Shown here: one piece after another, positions 47,284-56,019 of the stretch
Numbering within the stretch: position 1 is the first letter of the stretch
How the letters are laid out: each line of letters opens with the position of its first letter
Source of the DNA: an uncultured Burkholderiales bacterium
Lineage (GTDB): Bacteria; Pseudomonadota; Gammaproteobacteria; Burkholderiales; Burkholderiaceae_C
Length of the DNA: 64,000 nucleotides
NCBI GenBank assembly: GCA_903820745.1
Contig: CAIJIT010000049.1
Coordinates: forward strand, 1-64,000
Reading direction: 5' to 3'
Notes under the pieces: generated by a model
Seen by the model: the letters and a program-made list of their open reading frames with translations, nothing else
Databases searched by the model: none
What the model was told of the DNA's origin: nothing
Translations under genes and position numbers: made by a program

Positions 47284-48423
47284 ATGAAAAATTTACAAAT
47301 TAGAATTTTTGCGCTCGCCGCCAGTCTGCTCTTGGCGGCTTGCGGTGGGGGCAGCACCGCCAACATCACGCCGCGAACCAAGATTACGTCGGTCAAGGTG
47401 TTCGGCGACAGTCTGGCTGACTCGGGAACATTCGGTTACAAATTCACTGTTCAAGCAGTCGATGGCCTGATCTATCCGGAACGGATTGCCGCGACATATG
47501 GCGCCAGTCTGTGCAACTTCTATGTCTTTACCGGAGTGACCTTTGCGGCCAACTCGAAGGCTGGTTGTACCAACTATGCCATCGGCGGCGCGGTGATCAA
47601 TCAGGCTGATCCCGCCAGCCCGCTCGGAATTCCGCTGCAATTTGCCAACGCCGTGGCTGGAGGCAACTATGCGGCAACCGATCTTGCCTTGATCGATGGT
47701 GGCGGCAACGATGCATCGGCCTTGGTAGGGGCTTACCTTAAAGCGCCTTATGACGGCGGTGCCAGCCTGGCTGCGTTGCTGGGTACCAAGCTGACGCCGA
47801 CACAAGTCGGAACCGCTTTGGCAGGCGGCGCAGCGGGCATCGCTGCCGGTGGCGTCACCTATATGCAGGCGCTGGCGGATTATTTTTCCAACAGCATCAA
47901 GACCAATGTGATCGGCAAGGGCGCCATGCAAGTCGCCATCCTGAACATGCCGGGCATCACGAACACACCGCGATTTCAGATGGTGCTCGACAGCATTGCC
48001 ACCGGCTATGGTGGTGGCACGGCGGGTGCTGCAGCAAGGGCGCAGTCAGAAGCTTTGTTCAAGAGCTGGGTGGCTGCCTTCAACACACAGTTGAGCGCGA
48101 ACTTTGCGAGCGAATCGAAGGTCGTGGTGATTGATTTTTATACGTCCTTCAACGATCAAATTGCCACGCCGGCGCAGTTCAGTTTAAGCAACGTCAAGAC
48201 ACCCGCCTGCCCGATCACGGGTGTCGGCTCGGATGGTCTGCCGGTTTACTCGTTCCCGACCTGCACTTCTGCCAGTTTGTCAGCCGCCATAACGGCGGGG
48301 TCAACCGATCCCAATTGGTGGAAATCCTATGGCTTTGCTGACAGCTTTCACCCGACGCCTTATGGCCATCAACTGGTTGCACAGCTGATCTCCAAATCCT
48401 TGGCCATCAAGGGCTGGCTGTAA
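47284..48423 (+). CDS. SGNH/GDSL-family hydrolase, lipoprotein
   Basis: A 379-residue exported esterase or lipase-like protein. The signal ends LLLAAC with the lipidated C20. The catalytic Ser is S43 in VFGDSLADSG (block I), NYAIGGAVI and IDGGGNDA are blocks II and III, and ADSFHPTPYGHQLVA carries the Asp-His pair of block V. Such proteins hydrolyse esters of lipids or polysaccharides, or degrade polyhydroxyalkanoate-type polymers; which is unclear. It lies downstream of the DnaA-box region and 21 bases before the OmpW-like gene, so the two form an operon. Confidence 0.88.
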   Translation: MKNLQIRIFALAASLLLAACGGGSTANITPRTKITSVKVFGDSLADSGTFGYKFTVQAVDGLIYPERIAATYGASLCNFYVFTGVTFAANSKAGCTNYAIGGAVINQADPASPLGIPLQFANAVAGGNYAATDLALIDGGGNDASALVGAYLKAPYDGGASLAALLGTKLTPTQVGTALAGGAAGIAAGGVTYMQALADYFSNSIKTNVIGKGAMQVAILNMPGITNTPRFQMVLDSIATGYGGGTAGAAARAQSEALFKSWVAAFNTQLSANFASESKVVVIDFYTSFNDQIATPAQFSLSNVKTPACPITGVGSDGLPVYSFPTCTSASLSAAITAGSTDPNWWKSYGFADSFHPTPYGHQLVAQLISKSLAIKGWL

Positions 48424-48444
48424 AGCCGAGCTAAAGGAAAACAT

Positions 48445-49113
48445 ATGAAAAACAACCTTTTTTGCATCACTGCTTTGATCTTGATCGGCACAGGCGCAGC
48501 ACAGGCCCAATCAGCCGGCAGCTTTACCTTGCGGGGCGGCGCTACCTTGATCGCTCCACAGGTATCGAGTGGCGATCTGAGCAGCCCCAGCTTTGCCGGT
48601 ACCAAGGTCAATGTGCTTTCCGCCAGCCAGGTCAGCGGTGGTATCAACTACATGCTGACCGACAACATCGCGGTTGATTTGCCTCTGGGCATCCCATTCA
48701 AGCATCAGATCATCGGTGCCGGTGCAATCGACAACACCGGCAAGCTGGCTGATGTCGACGCCTTGCCAGTCACGATGTTGCTTCAGTACAAGGCAGGTTC
48801 GCCGACCAGCGACTTGCGCCCTTTTGTCGGCGTTGGGTTGACGATGGCGAAATTCTCCAACACGCGCAGCACAGCCGCATTGACTGCATGGACCGGCGGT
48901 ACAACGAGCAACCCGCCAACGATGTCGATGAAAGATACCAACGGCTCGACCTACCAGCTCGGCGTCGCCGCTAGGTTGGGCGGACGCTGGACGCTGGAGG
49001 TTTCAGCGACCAAGGTGATGTTGAAGACGATCGGCAAATTGTCGACCGGTCAGAGCATCGGTGTAACCTTGAACCCAGTGGCCTTTTCAGCCGGCCTCGG
49101 TTATACCTTCTGA
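48445..49113 (+). CDS. ompW: OmpW-family outer membrane protein
   Basis: A 222-residue beta-barrel protein with a signal peptide (about 1-22, ending AQAQ). SAGSFTLRGGATLIAPQ, the MLTDNIAVDLPLGIPFKHQI stretch and the C-terminal AFSAGLGYTF with terminal Phe are typical of OmpW, an eight-stranded barrel that passes small hydrophobic molecules. It is probably cotranscribed with the SGNH lipoprotein; together they might hydrolyse and take up an ester, but that is inferred. A hairpin follows the stop. Confidence 0.9.
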   Translation: MKNNLFCITALILIGTGAAQAQSAGSFTLRGGATLIAPQVSSGDLSSPSFAGTKVNVLSASQVSGGINYMLTDNIAVDLPLGIPFKHQIIGAGAIDNTGKLADVDALPVTMLLQYKAGSPTSDLRPFVGVGLTMAKFSNTRSTAALTAWTGGTTSNPPTMSMKDTNGSTYQLGVAARLGGRWTLEVSATKVMLKTIGKLSTGQSIGVTLNPVAFSAGLGYTF

Positions 49114-49125
49114 CAGACCACAAGC

Positions 49126-49147
49126 GTCGGCATCAATCGATGCCGAC
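49126..49147. terminator. Hairpin between ompW and queE
   Basis: GTCGGCATC (49126-49134) and GATGCCGAC (49139-49147) are perfect arms with an AATC loop, between convergent genes and overlapping the queE stop. There is no T-run, so strength as an intrinsic terminator is uncertain. Confidence 0.5.
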
Positions 49148-49777
49148 CACCTTGTGCATCTGAATCGACAAGCGCCATTGCGGATGTTCCATGCAATAGG
49201 CGGCGGCTTCGCGGCGATGCTGAGTTCTCAGCACGCTGTCGAGCGGCTGCAAAAAGAAATGTTCGAAGGCCAGTTGTTCGAAACGTTCGGGCTCGGCCAA
49301 TGGCTGCGGGAACACCAGTTTCAGCTCACTCCCATGCGTCAACATTAGCTCGGCATCAGCCTTCGGGCTGACGCAGATCCAGTCCAGACCGGCCGGCGCG
49401 GCTTGGGTGCCATTGGTTTCAACCGCGATCTCGAAGCCCCTGGCATGCAATGCGTCGATCAACGCCGAGTCGACCTGCAGCAGCGGCTCACCGCCGGTGC
49501 AGACGACATAAGGCCGGCCGAGTTGCCCTTGGCTGTCCGACGGCCACAGCGTTGCGATCGCATCGGCCAGCGATTTGGCATCGGCGAACTTACCGCCTCC
49601 CTGGCCGTCGACGCCGACAAAATCGGTATCGCAAAAACTGCAGACAGCGTCCGCGCGATCCTGTTCGCGGCCGCTCCAGAGGTTGCAACCCGCGAAGCGA
49701 CAGAACACCGCAGCCCGCCCGGCTTGCGCACCTTCGCCCTGCAGGGTGTAGAAGATTTCCTTGACAGAATAAGTCAT
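49133..49777 (-). CDS. queE: 7-carboxy-7-deazaguanine synthase QueE
   Basis: A 214-residue radical-SAM enzyme that turns 6-carboxytetrahydropterin into 7-carboxy-7-deazaguanine on the way to queuosine. The cluster-binding cysteines are C31-X14-C46-X2-C49, the variant spacing known from Burkholderia QueE rather than the standard CX3CX2C. VKEIFYTLQGEG and the CTGGEPLLQ motif are typical. ATG 49777 gives the family start; the longer frame would overlap the neighbouring gene. It follows the QueD-like gene by eight bases. Confidence 0.94.
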   Translation of the reverse strand: MTYSVKEIFYTLQGEGAQAGRAAVFCRFAGCNLWSGREQDRADAVCSFCDTDFVGVDGQGGGKFADAKSLADAIATLWPSDSQGQLGRPYVVCTGGEPLLQVDSALIDALHARGFEIAVETNGTQAAPAGLDWICVSPKADAELMLTHGSELKLVFPQPLAEPERFEQLAFEHFFLQPLDSVLRTQHRREAAAYCMEHPQWRLSIQMHKVVGID

Positions 49778-49785
49778 CTTTGGCC

Positions 49786-50892
49786 TCAAACCGGGATCAC
49801 TGGGCCATCGGTGTTTGCGCTCACTATCGCTCCACATCCCCTTGTTTCGTAAATGTCGATACGATCTAGTGGGGGCAACACCCACCGCGCCTTGGCCAGC
49901 ACCCAAGCCGCCAGGCTGGCATTGTCGCCATCAATCAGCTCGGCGATCTCGTACAACGGTCGATGGTCGATCGCTTTGAAGATCGGGTCAAACAGGGTTT
50001 TGACGTCGCCGAAGTCGACCGTCCAGCCCATCAATTGGTCCAGCGCTGCGCTCAGGTGCAGGCGCAAGGTATAGGTGTGACCGTGGATGCCGCCGAGCAA
50101 ATTGCCTGCCGGCGCATGCTTGAGTCGGGTCGCGCTGTCCAGCGTCAACTCCTTCCAGATGCGGTAACGCTGGCCATCGTAATTGGCGCCGCAACTGCCG
50201 GTTTCGTACACGGTGATCCACGACAGTTCGGGCAGTTGGGGCTGCAATCGCTGCCACAACCAGGACGACATCAACTCGCTGGTCGGGTTTTCAAGACCTT
50301 CGATTTCGTTCAGGCAATGGTAGTTGAGCAGGATCTGCAAGGGCGCCCAGATCTCGTCGAGATGGTCATAGTCGATGCTGATGTCGCGCTCGCCAAGGTC
50401 CTGATTCGCGTGGATGATGACCTCGAAACCATGGCCATGCATGCGACCGCATTTGTGACCCAGCGCCACATTGGGCAGTTGGTGGGCAGCCTGGAAGCGA
50501 TAACGCCGCCAGACATGGGCCATGCCGTTTGCGTCGAGATCAACGCCTGAATGCTGGGTGCTCTGCACGCCGACCTGCTGGATGCCCGGCACTTCGAACT
50601 CGGTCTCGAGGCGGTGACGGATCCAGCGCGCGATGTTCTCGTCGGTCGGTTGCTCGATCTGGTGGTTCAGCAGCGCATGGTCGAGCGGCGCCACACAAAC
50701 CTCCAGGCGCCGCCTTAGTTCCTCGACTTCAGCTCCGGGGAATGGCGCCCAGTCTTGCGGCAGCAAGGCGCGCACGGTGGTGAAATAGCTGTGGCCATGC
50801 AGTTCGCGGCTGCGATGACCAGGCGGCAGCGCCGGGATCTGGCAGGCCGATTCGAAGCCGCATGAGGCAGCGTAGATTGTCTGGGTATGCAT
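49786..50892 (-). CDS. Three-domain QueD/PTPS-like protein (6-carboxytetrahydropterin synthase family)
   Basis: A 368-residue protein made of three tandem T-fold units, while QueD is usually a single unit of about 120-150 residues. Unit 1 (about 1-125) has H32-G-H34 and D71-H72 but no catalytic Cys and no third zinc His (FESACQ). Unit 2 (about 130-245) has H137 (AAHQL), C148, H152-G-H154 and E230 but Y191-H192 in place of Asp-His. Unit 3 (about 248-368) has H270-G-H272, D309-H310 and E349 but lacks Cys. The residues needed for 6-carboxytetrahydropterin synthesis are thus spread over the units. It sits eight bases before queE, so a QueD role in queuosine synthesis is likely. Its start is ATG 50892. 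Confidence 0.85.
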   Translation of the reverse strand: MHTQTIYAASCGFESACQIPALPPGHRSRELHGHSYFTTVRALLPQDWAPFPGAEVEELRRRLEVCVAPLDHALLNHQIEQPTDENIARWIRHRLETEFEVPGIQQVGVQSTQHSGVDLDANGMAHVWRRYRFQAAHQLPNVALGHKCGRMHGHGFEVIIHANQDLGERDISIDYDHLDEIWAPLQILLNYHCLNEIEGLENPTSELMSSWLWQRLQPQLPELSWITVYETGSCGANYDGQRYRIWKELTLDSATRLKHAPAGNLLGGIHGHTYTLRLHLSAALDQLMGWTVDFGDVKTLFDPIFKAIDHRPLYEIAELIDGDNASLAAWVLAKARWVLPPLDRIDIYETRGCGAIVSANTDGPVIPV

Positions 50893-50910
50893 CAGTCAAA
50901 GCGCGCCGAT

Positions 50911-53154
50911 TCAGCGGCGGCCCCTTATTTGCGAGAGCGGTTTCTTGCCTTTCAGATGGCGCTCGATGCCGTCGTTGAGGCGGCCACGCAGGTCGACGAC
51001 CGCCGCCAGATGGCCGTAAACGCCGGGGAAACGCAGATCCAGCCAGAGCCATAAGGTGCAGCTGCGTAGCGCCTGCTCCATCCGGTCGAGTCGGCTATTT
51101 TCGTCGACTTCCTGCAGGAACCAGGGCGCCCCGACTGCGCCAGTCAGCGCATGGCGGCTGGCCCAGTCGAGATATTCCTGCACCTGCGAATCGGTGCGGG
51201 TGTCGACCGGCGCTTGGGCGTAGATGAAGCGCATCTTCAGCGACAGGCGGCCGGCGGCGCGGTCGAGGCGGTCGGCCAGCTCGAGCATTTGCTCCAGTTC
51301 GGCCACTTCGAAATGCGCATCGTCGAGGCGTAACTGGTCCATGAAAACATCGAGCACCGCGCGCAGCCGGCTCAGCCCCAGGCGTGAGGCGATCGTGTCG
51401 ACATGCCACCAGTTCGGCGCCACCGCGGCTTTGAACTCGCGCGGCGCACGTGGCGATTTCGGCAGCAACTCTTTCAAGGTTCTGGCCGCCGAGGGTTCGG
51501 CTTCGCGCAGCACGCCGACAAAGCCTTCGTCATGCATGCCATAGCGCCCGGCGCGCCCGGCAATTTGGTGCACCTCGGAGACGCTCAGTACGCGGTCCTC
51601 GAGACCATCGAACTTGGTCATGGTGCTGAACAGGACGCGCCGGATCGGCAGATTCAAGCCCATGCCGATCGCATCGGTCGCCACCAGAATATGGCTGGCG
51701 CCCTGGGCAAAGCGCTCGGCTTCGCGCCGCCTTACTTCGGGCGGCAAAGCCCCGTAAATCACCGAGACCGGATGCCCGGCTGAAGCGATCTGGTCACGCA
51801 GCATCAGCACCTCGCGGCGGCTGAAAGCGACCACCGCATCGCCATGCTTGAGCATCGCGATCGGCACCGCGGCCGGCAGCAATTGCACCTCCTGCTTGCG
51901 CTCGAAATGCCGCACTGTGCAGCGCTCGCCGCACAAGCCCAGCAGGTTCTCGATCGCCGGCACCGCATAGGCCGAGCAAATGATGATCAGCTCGTTGGCC
52001 GGCACGGCCACGATCGCTTGCGTCCAGGCCCAGCCGCGGTACATGTCGAAGAGCATCTGCGCCTCGTCGATCACCGCCACATCGATCGCCTTGCTGGTGT
52101 TGACCATCTCGATCGTGCTCGAGACCACGCGCGCGGCCTCGGCCGGTACGTTTTCTTCGCCGGTCAGCAGCGAGCAGGGCACGCCGCGCCCGACCAGGCG
52201 ATCGCGACCCTCCAGGGCCAGCAAGCGCAGCGGCGCCAGATAAGCGCCGTCATGGGCTTGCGCGAGCCGCTCGAAGGCCGCATGGGTCTTGCCGCTGTTC
52301 GGTGGGCCGACAAACAGCGTCACCGTGCGCTGCAGATGTCTTGCTGCTGGAAAGGTATCGGGGTAGCCCTGGAAGGCCAGTTCGCTGTTCAAGCCGGCCA
52401 GCATGTCGAGTTCGGCGACGCGGTTTTCCCAACGATCCTGGGCCCGCGTGCAGGCCGCTTTCAGCTCGGGAAATGCCTGCGGCGTCGCGCATTCGGCCTG
52501 CAATCGCGGCAGCAAGGATTCGAGATGTTCGACATGCCCCGAAGCGCTGCGCGCCAGCAGCAATTCCAGATGTTCGAGCAGTTCCTGGGCTTGTGCAAAG
52601 GCCGGTGCCGGCCCGACCGCGGCCTGCAGCGCGGCCAGATCGCCATTGCGATAGAAATCCCAGATGGCCGCATCGTCGACGGCCACGCGGAAAGCGATCG
52701 CCAACTGCCAACCCGGCTGCGACAGCTGCAAGGTATGGCTGCACAAGCGTTGCCAGAACTTGCCCATGCGCGTCAGCCCGAGCGTTTCCAATTGAGCGCT
52801 GCGTTGTTGCATCAGCGCACGCACGGTCGGGGCGTTGCCCACCGCGTCGAGGTGGACCAAGGCGTTGGCCATCAAGCGCGGTTCGATCCAGCGGCTCGGG
52901 CGCGAGCCGGCGACGGCCTTTTGCAGCAGGATCAAACCCTGCTGATCGAGCTGATCTTCCTTGCCCTGTTCACCGGCAAAGTCGACCGGTGTGGTCACCT
53001 GTGGCAGTTGATAGGCGGACTGCCTGATGCGCAGCAATTGTTCGGGCCCGATGTCGGCCGGCATGCGGCTCTGATGGCGGGAAATGGGCAACGTCGGCGA
53101 CGCTGCGACTGTCTTGATGATATGGGGCACCTTGAGAGTTGACCACAGGTTCAT
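50911..53154 (-). CDS. SUV3-like superfamily 2 helicase
   Basis: A 747-residue helicase. The N-terminal third (about 1-250) is helical with no clear family. The core has Walker A VGPPNSGKTHAAF, the LLTGEENVP motif, DEAQ in VIDEAQMLFD, VSSTIEMV, and motif VI HQIAGRAGRYG, most like mitochondrial SUV3, which unwinds RNA and DNA in 3'-5' direction with an exonuclease. A long C-terminal region follows. ATG 53154 avoids overlap with the transporter ATPase gene upstream. It lies 18 bases before the QueD-like gene; the functional link, if any, is unknown. Confidence 0.87.
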   Translation of the reverse strand: MNLWSTLKVPHIIKTVAASPTLPISRHQSRMPADIGPEQLLRIRQSAYQLPQVTTPVDFAGEQGKEDQLDQQGLILLQKAVAGSRPSRWIEPRLMANALVHLDAVGNAPTVRALMQQRSAQLETLGLTRMGKFWQRLCSHTLQLSQPGWQLAIAFRVAVDDAAIWDFYRNGDLAALQAAVGPAPAFAQAQELLEHLELLLARSASGHVEHLESLLPRLQAECATPQAFPELKAACTRAQDRWENRVAELDMLAGLNSELAFQGYPDTFPAARHLQRTVTLFVGPPNSGKTHAAFERLAQAHDGAYLAPLRLLALEGRDRLVGRGVPCSLLTGEENVPAEAARVVSSTIEMVNTSKAIDVAVIDEAQMLFDMYRGWAWTQAIVAVPANELIIICSAYAVPAIENLLGLCGERCTVRHFERKQEVQLLPAAVPIAMLKHGDAVVAFSRREVLMLRDQIASAGHPVSVIYGALPPEVRRREAERFAQGASHILVATDAIGMGLNLPIRRVLFSTMTKFDGLEDRVLSVSEVHQIAGRAGRYGMHDEGFVGVLREAEPSAARTLKELLPKSPRAPREFKAAVAPNWWHVDTIASRLGLSRLRAVLDVFMDQLRLDDAHFEVAELEQMLELADRLDRAAGRLSLKMRFIYAQAPVDTRTDSQVQEYLDWASRHALTGAVGAPWFLQEVDENSRLDRMEQALRSCTLWLWLDLRFPGVYGHLAAVVDLRGRLNDGIERHLKGKKPLSQIRGRR

Positions 53155-53200
53155 GACCCGATCAAAACTGCTTGCTGCAGCGCCCGGGCAGCGGTTGATT

Positions 53201-54268
53201 TCAGCCGACGCGGCTGCCCTTTGCCGCATCGAACAGGTGGGCGGCAGCGGCAGGCCAGTTCAGCATCACCGGGTCGCCAACGCGCTGCATGACCTTGCCG
53301 GGCACGCGGGCAGTCAACAGGCCCAGCGCGGTGTCGACCTTGACATAGGTTTCCGGGCCGGTCGGCTCGAGCATGCTCAAGCGCCCTGCCAGGCAGCCCT
53401 GGTCGGACAGCGCGATGTCCTCGGGCCGGATGCCGTAGCTGAACGAGGTGCCGGAACTGGCGATGATCGCGGCGCTTTGGGTTTCATCCAGCGGCAATTG
53501 CTGGTGATGACAAACCAGACCAGCGCCGCTGCGCGAGGCTTCGATGAAGTTCATTGATGGCGAGCCGATGAACTCGGCGACGAAACGGTTCGCCGGCCTT
53601 GCATAAATGTCGTCAGGCGAGCCGAGTTGCTGGACGCAGCCGTCCTTCATCACCGCAACCCGGTCGCCCAGGGTCATGGCCTCGACCTGATCATGGGTGA
53701 CATAGACGGTGGTCGTCCTGGTGCGCTGGTGCAGCAACTTGATTTCAGCGCGCATCTCAACTCTCAATTTGGCGTCGAGGTTGGACAGCGGCTCGTCGAA
53801 AAGGAACAGCGAAGGGTCCCGCGCCAACGCCCGCCCCATCGCCACGCGCTGGCGCTGTCCACCTGACAACTGCCCCGGCTTGCGATCGAGTAAATGCGTG
53901 ATCTGCAGCATCGCCGCGACCCGCTGCACCGCGGCATCGCGCTGCGGCTTGGGCACCTGGCGCATCTCCAGCGCGAAAGCAATGTTCTCCGCGACGCTCA
54001 TGTTCGGGTACAGCGCATAGCTCTGGAACACCATCGCGATGTCGCGGTCGCGGCTGGGCAGGAAAGTGACATCGCGATCGGCCATATGGATGCTGCCCGA
54101 GCTCGGCGTTTCCAGCCCGGCGATCAGGTTCAGCAGCGTGCTCTTGCCGCAACCCGAGGGGCCGACCAGGATCAGGAACTCACCGGCCTCGACCTCGATG
54201 TCGATGCCTTTGAGCACTTCGACGGCGCCGAAGGTCTTGCGGATCTGGCGGATTGAAAGTGCGCCCAT
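53201..54268 (-). CDS. Sugar ABC transporter ATPase (UgpC/MalK family)
   Basis: A 355-residue ATPase for a carbohydrate importer. Walker [10 protein letters not shown], signature [15 protein letters not shown], Walker [13 protein letters not shown] and the H-loop [12 protein letters not shown] are intact; the C-terminal third (about 240-355) is the MalK-type OB regulatory domain. It belongs with the two permeases and binding protein encoded upstream on the same strand, six bases after the permease gene. MalK-like ATPases can serve several importers. Confidence 0.94.
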   Translation of the reverse strand: MGALSIRQIRKTFGAVEVLKGIDIEVEAGEFLILVGPSGCGKSTLLNLIAGLETPSSGSIHMADRDVTFLPSRDRDIAMVFQSYALYPNMSVAENIAFALEMRQVPKPQRDAAVQRVAAMLQITHLLDRKPGQLSGGQRQRVAMGRALARDPSLFLFDEPLSNLDAKLRVEMRAEIKLLHQRTRTTTVYVTHDQVEAMTLGDRVAVMKDGCVQQLGSPDDIYARPANRFVAEFIGSPSMNFIEASRSGAGLVCHHQQLPLDETQSAAIIASSGTSFSYGIRPEDIALSDQGCLAGRLSMLEPTGPETYVKVDTALGLLTARVPGKVMQRVGDPVMLNWPAAAAHLFDAAKGSRVG

Positions 54269-54274
54269 GGATGT

Positions 54275-55135
54275 TCAGCCCTTTACTGCGCCGGCTGTCA
54301 GGCCGCGCACAAAATATTTGCCTGCCAGCGCATAGACGATCAGGGTCGGCAGCGCGGCGATCATGGCGGCAGCCATGTCGACGTTGTATTCCTTCACCGA
54401 ACTCGAGGTGTTGGCCAGATTGTTCAGGCCCACGGTGATCGGCTTGCTGTCGCCCCCCGAGAACACCACGCCGTAGAGAAAATCATTCCACACATTGGTG
54501 AATTGCCAGATCAGCGTGACGACCAGAATCGGTGCCGACAAGGGCAGCATGATGCGGGTGAAGATCTGCCAGAACGAAGCGCCGTCGAGCGTGGCTGCCT
54601 TGACCAACTCGTTGGGTAGGCCGGCATAGTAATTGCGGAAGAACAGCGTCGTCGAAGGAATGCCGGCGATCACATGGACGACGATCAAACCCCAGATCGA
54701 ACTGGCCAGCCCGAACCAGCCGAGCACCTGGCTCATCGGCAGCAGTACCACCTGCATTGGCATAAAGACGCCGAACAGCATCAAGGCGAACATCAGCTCG
54801 CTGCCACGAAAACGCCATTGGGTCAGTACATAGCCGTTGATCGCACCGATGGCGGTCGAGACCGCCACCGCCGGCACCACCATCAACACCGAGTTCATGA
54901 AAAAGGGTTGCAAACCTCCGCAATCGGTACCGGTGCAAGCGCTTGACCAGGCTTTGGACCAGGCGGCAAAGCCGGGTTTGACCGGCAGCGAAACCAGGCT
55001 GCTGTTGCGGATTTCGTCCATGTCTTTGAGCGAAGCGCACAGCATCACATAGAGCGGCGTCAAGAAAAACACCGCAAAGGCCAGCAGCAAAGCCAGCAGC
55101 AGCAAGCGTTGCAGGCTGAACCGGTGGCGGGTCAT
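54275..55135 (-). CDS. Sugar ABC transporter permease (MalG/GtsC type)
   Basis: A 286-residue inner-membrane permease with six membrane segments and the EAA loop (LVKAATLDGASFWQIFTRIMLPLSAP) that contacts the ATPase. It resembles GtsC of glucose/mannose importers. ATG 55135 overlaps the preceding permease stop (ATGA). Confidence 0.93.
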   Translation of the reverse strand: MTRHRFSLQRLLLLALLLAFAVFFLTPLYVMLCASLKDMDEIRNSSLVSLPVKPGFAAWSKAWSSACTGTDCGGLQPFFMNSVLMVVPAVAVSTAIGAINGYVLTQWRFRGSELMFALMLFGVFMPMQVVLLPMSQVLGWFGLASSIWGLIVVHVIAGIPSTTLFFRNYYAGLPNELVKAATLDGASFWQIFTRIMLPLSAPILVVTLIWQFTNVWNDFLYGVVFSGGDSKPITVGLNNLANTSSSVKEYNVDMAAAMIAALPTLIVYALAGKYFVRGLTAGAVKG

Positions 55136-56010
55136 TTCCGCACCCGCAATTCTGAATAAAGGTAGGGCACGACGATCGCCGCGACGGTAGCCAGCATGAA
55201 GGTCGCGCTGGCCGCGCCCAGACCGATCTGGCCGCGCGAAAACGCCATCGTGTACATATAGGTGGCCGGCATGTCGGTGGCATAACCCGGCCCCCCGGCG
55301 GTCAATGCCATCACCAGATCAAAACTCTTGATCGCCAGATGGCTGACCACCATCAGCGTTGAAAAGAACACCGGCCGCAGGCTCGGAATGATGATGCGCC
55401 AGTAGATCAAGGGCAGGCTCGCCCCATCGACCTGCGCGGCCTTGATGATGTTGTCGTCAATGCTGCGCAGTCCGGCCAGAAACAGCGCCATCACGAAGCC
55501 TGCGCTTTGCCAGACGGCGGCGATCACCAGGCAGTAAATGGCTTTGTCAGGGTCAACCAGCCAGCCAAAGCTGAAGTCGCTGAAGCCCCATTGCTGCATC
55601 AGCAACTCGAAGCCGGTGCCGGGGTTCAGGATCCATTTCCAGGCGGTGCCGGTGACGATGAAACTCAGTGCCATCGGATACAGGTAAATCGTCCGCAGCA
55701 AGCCTTCAGCGCGCAGCTTCTGATCGAGCAAGATCGCCAGCAGCAGGCCCAGACCCATGCCGCCGCCGATGAACAATCCGCCGAAGATCAGCAGATTCTT
55801 CATCGCCACCCACCAGCGCTCGGATTTGAACAGCGCTGCATATTGCTGCAAGCCGGCGAACTCGTAGCTGGGCAGCATGCGCGAATCGGACAGCGATAGA
55901 TAGCCATTCCAGGCCATCAATCCATAGATGAACAAGAAGGACAGCAAGAAGGTCGGCGCGATCACAAGCCGCGGCAGCCACGGGCTGCGTGGCGGGTGAT
56001 GAGGATGCAT
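55132..56010 (-). CDS. Sugar ABC transporter permease (MalF/GtsB type)
   Basis: A 292-residue permease with six segments and an EAA loop (IIKAAQVDGASLPLIYWRIIIPSLRP). It is the MalF-like partner of the next gene and starts nine bases after the binding-protein gene. Confidence 0.93.
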   Translation of the reverse strand: MHPHHPPRSPWLPRLVIAPTFLLSFLFIYGLMAWNGYLSLSDSRMLPSYEFAGLQQYAALFKSERWWVAMKNLLIFGGLFIGGGMGLGLLLAILLDQKLRAEGLLRTIYLYPMALSFIVTGTAWKWILNPGTGFELLMQQWGFSDFSFGWLVDPDKAIYCLVIAAVWQSAGFVMALFLAGLRSIDDNIIKAAQVDGASLPLIYWRIIIPSLRPVFFSTLMVVSHLAIKSFDLVMALTAGGPGYATDMPATYMYTMAFSRGQIGLGAASATFMLATVAAIVVPYLYSELRVRK

Positions 56011-56019
56011 GGCGGGTGA

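Noticed and set aside
53155..53229. Longer N-terminus for the SUV3-like helicase
   Set aside because: The extra 25 residues are low in family character and would overlap the end of the ABC ATPase gene.
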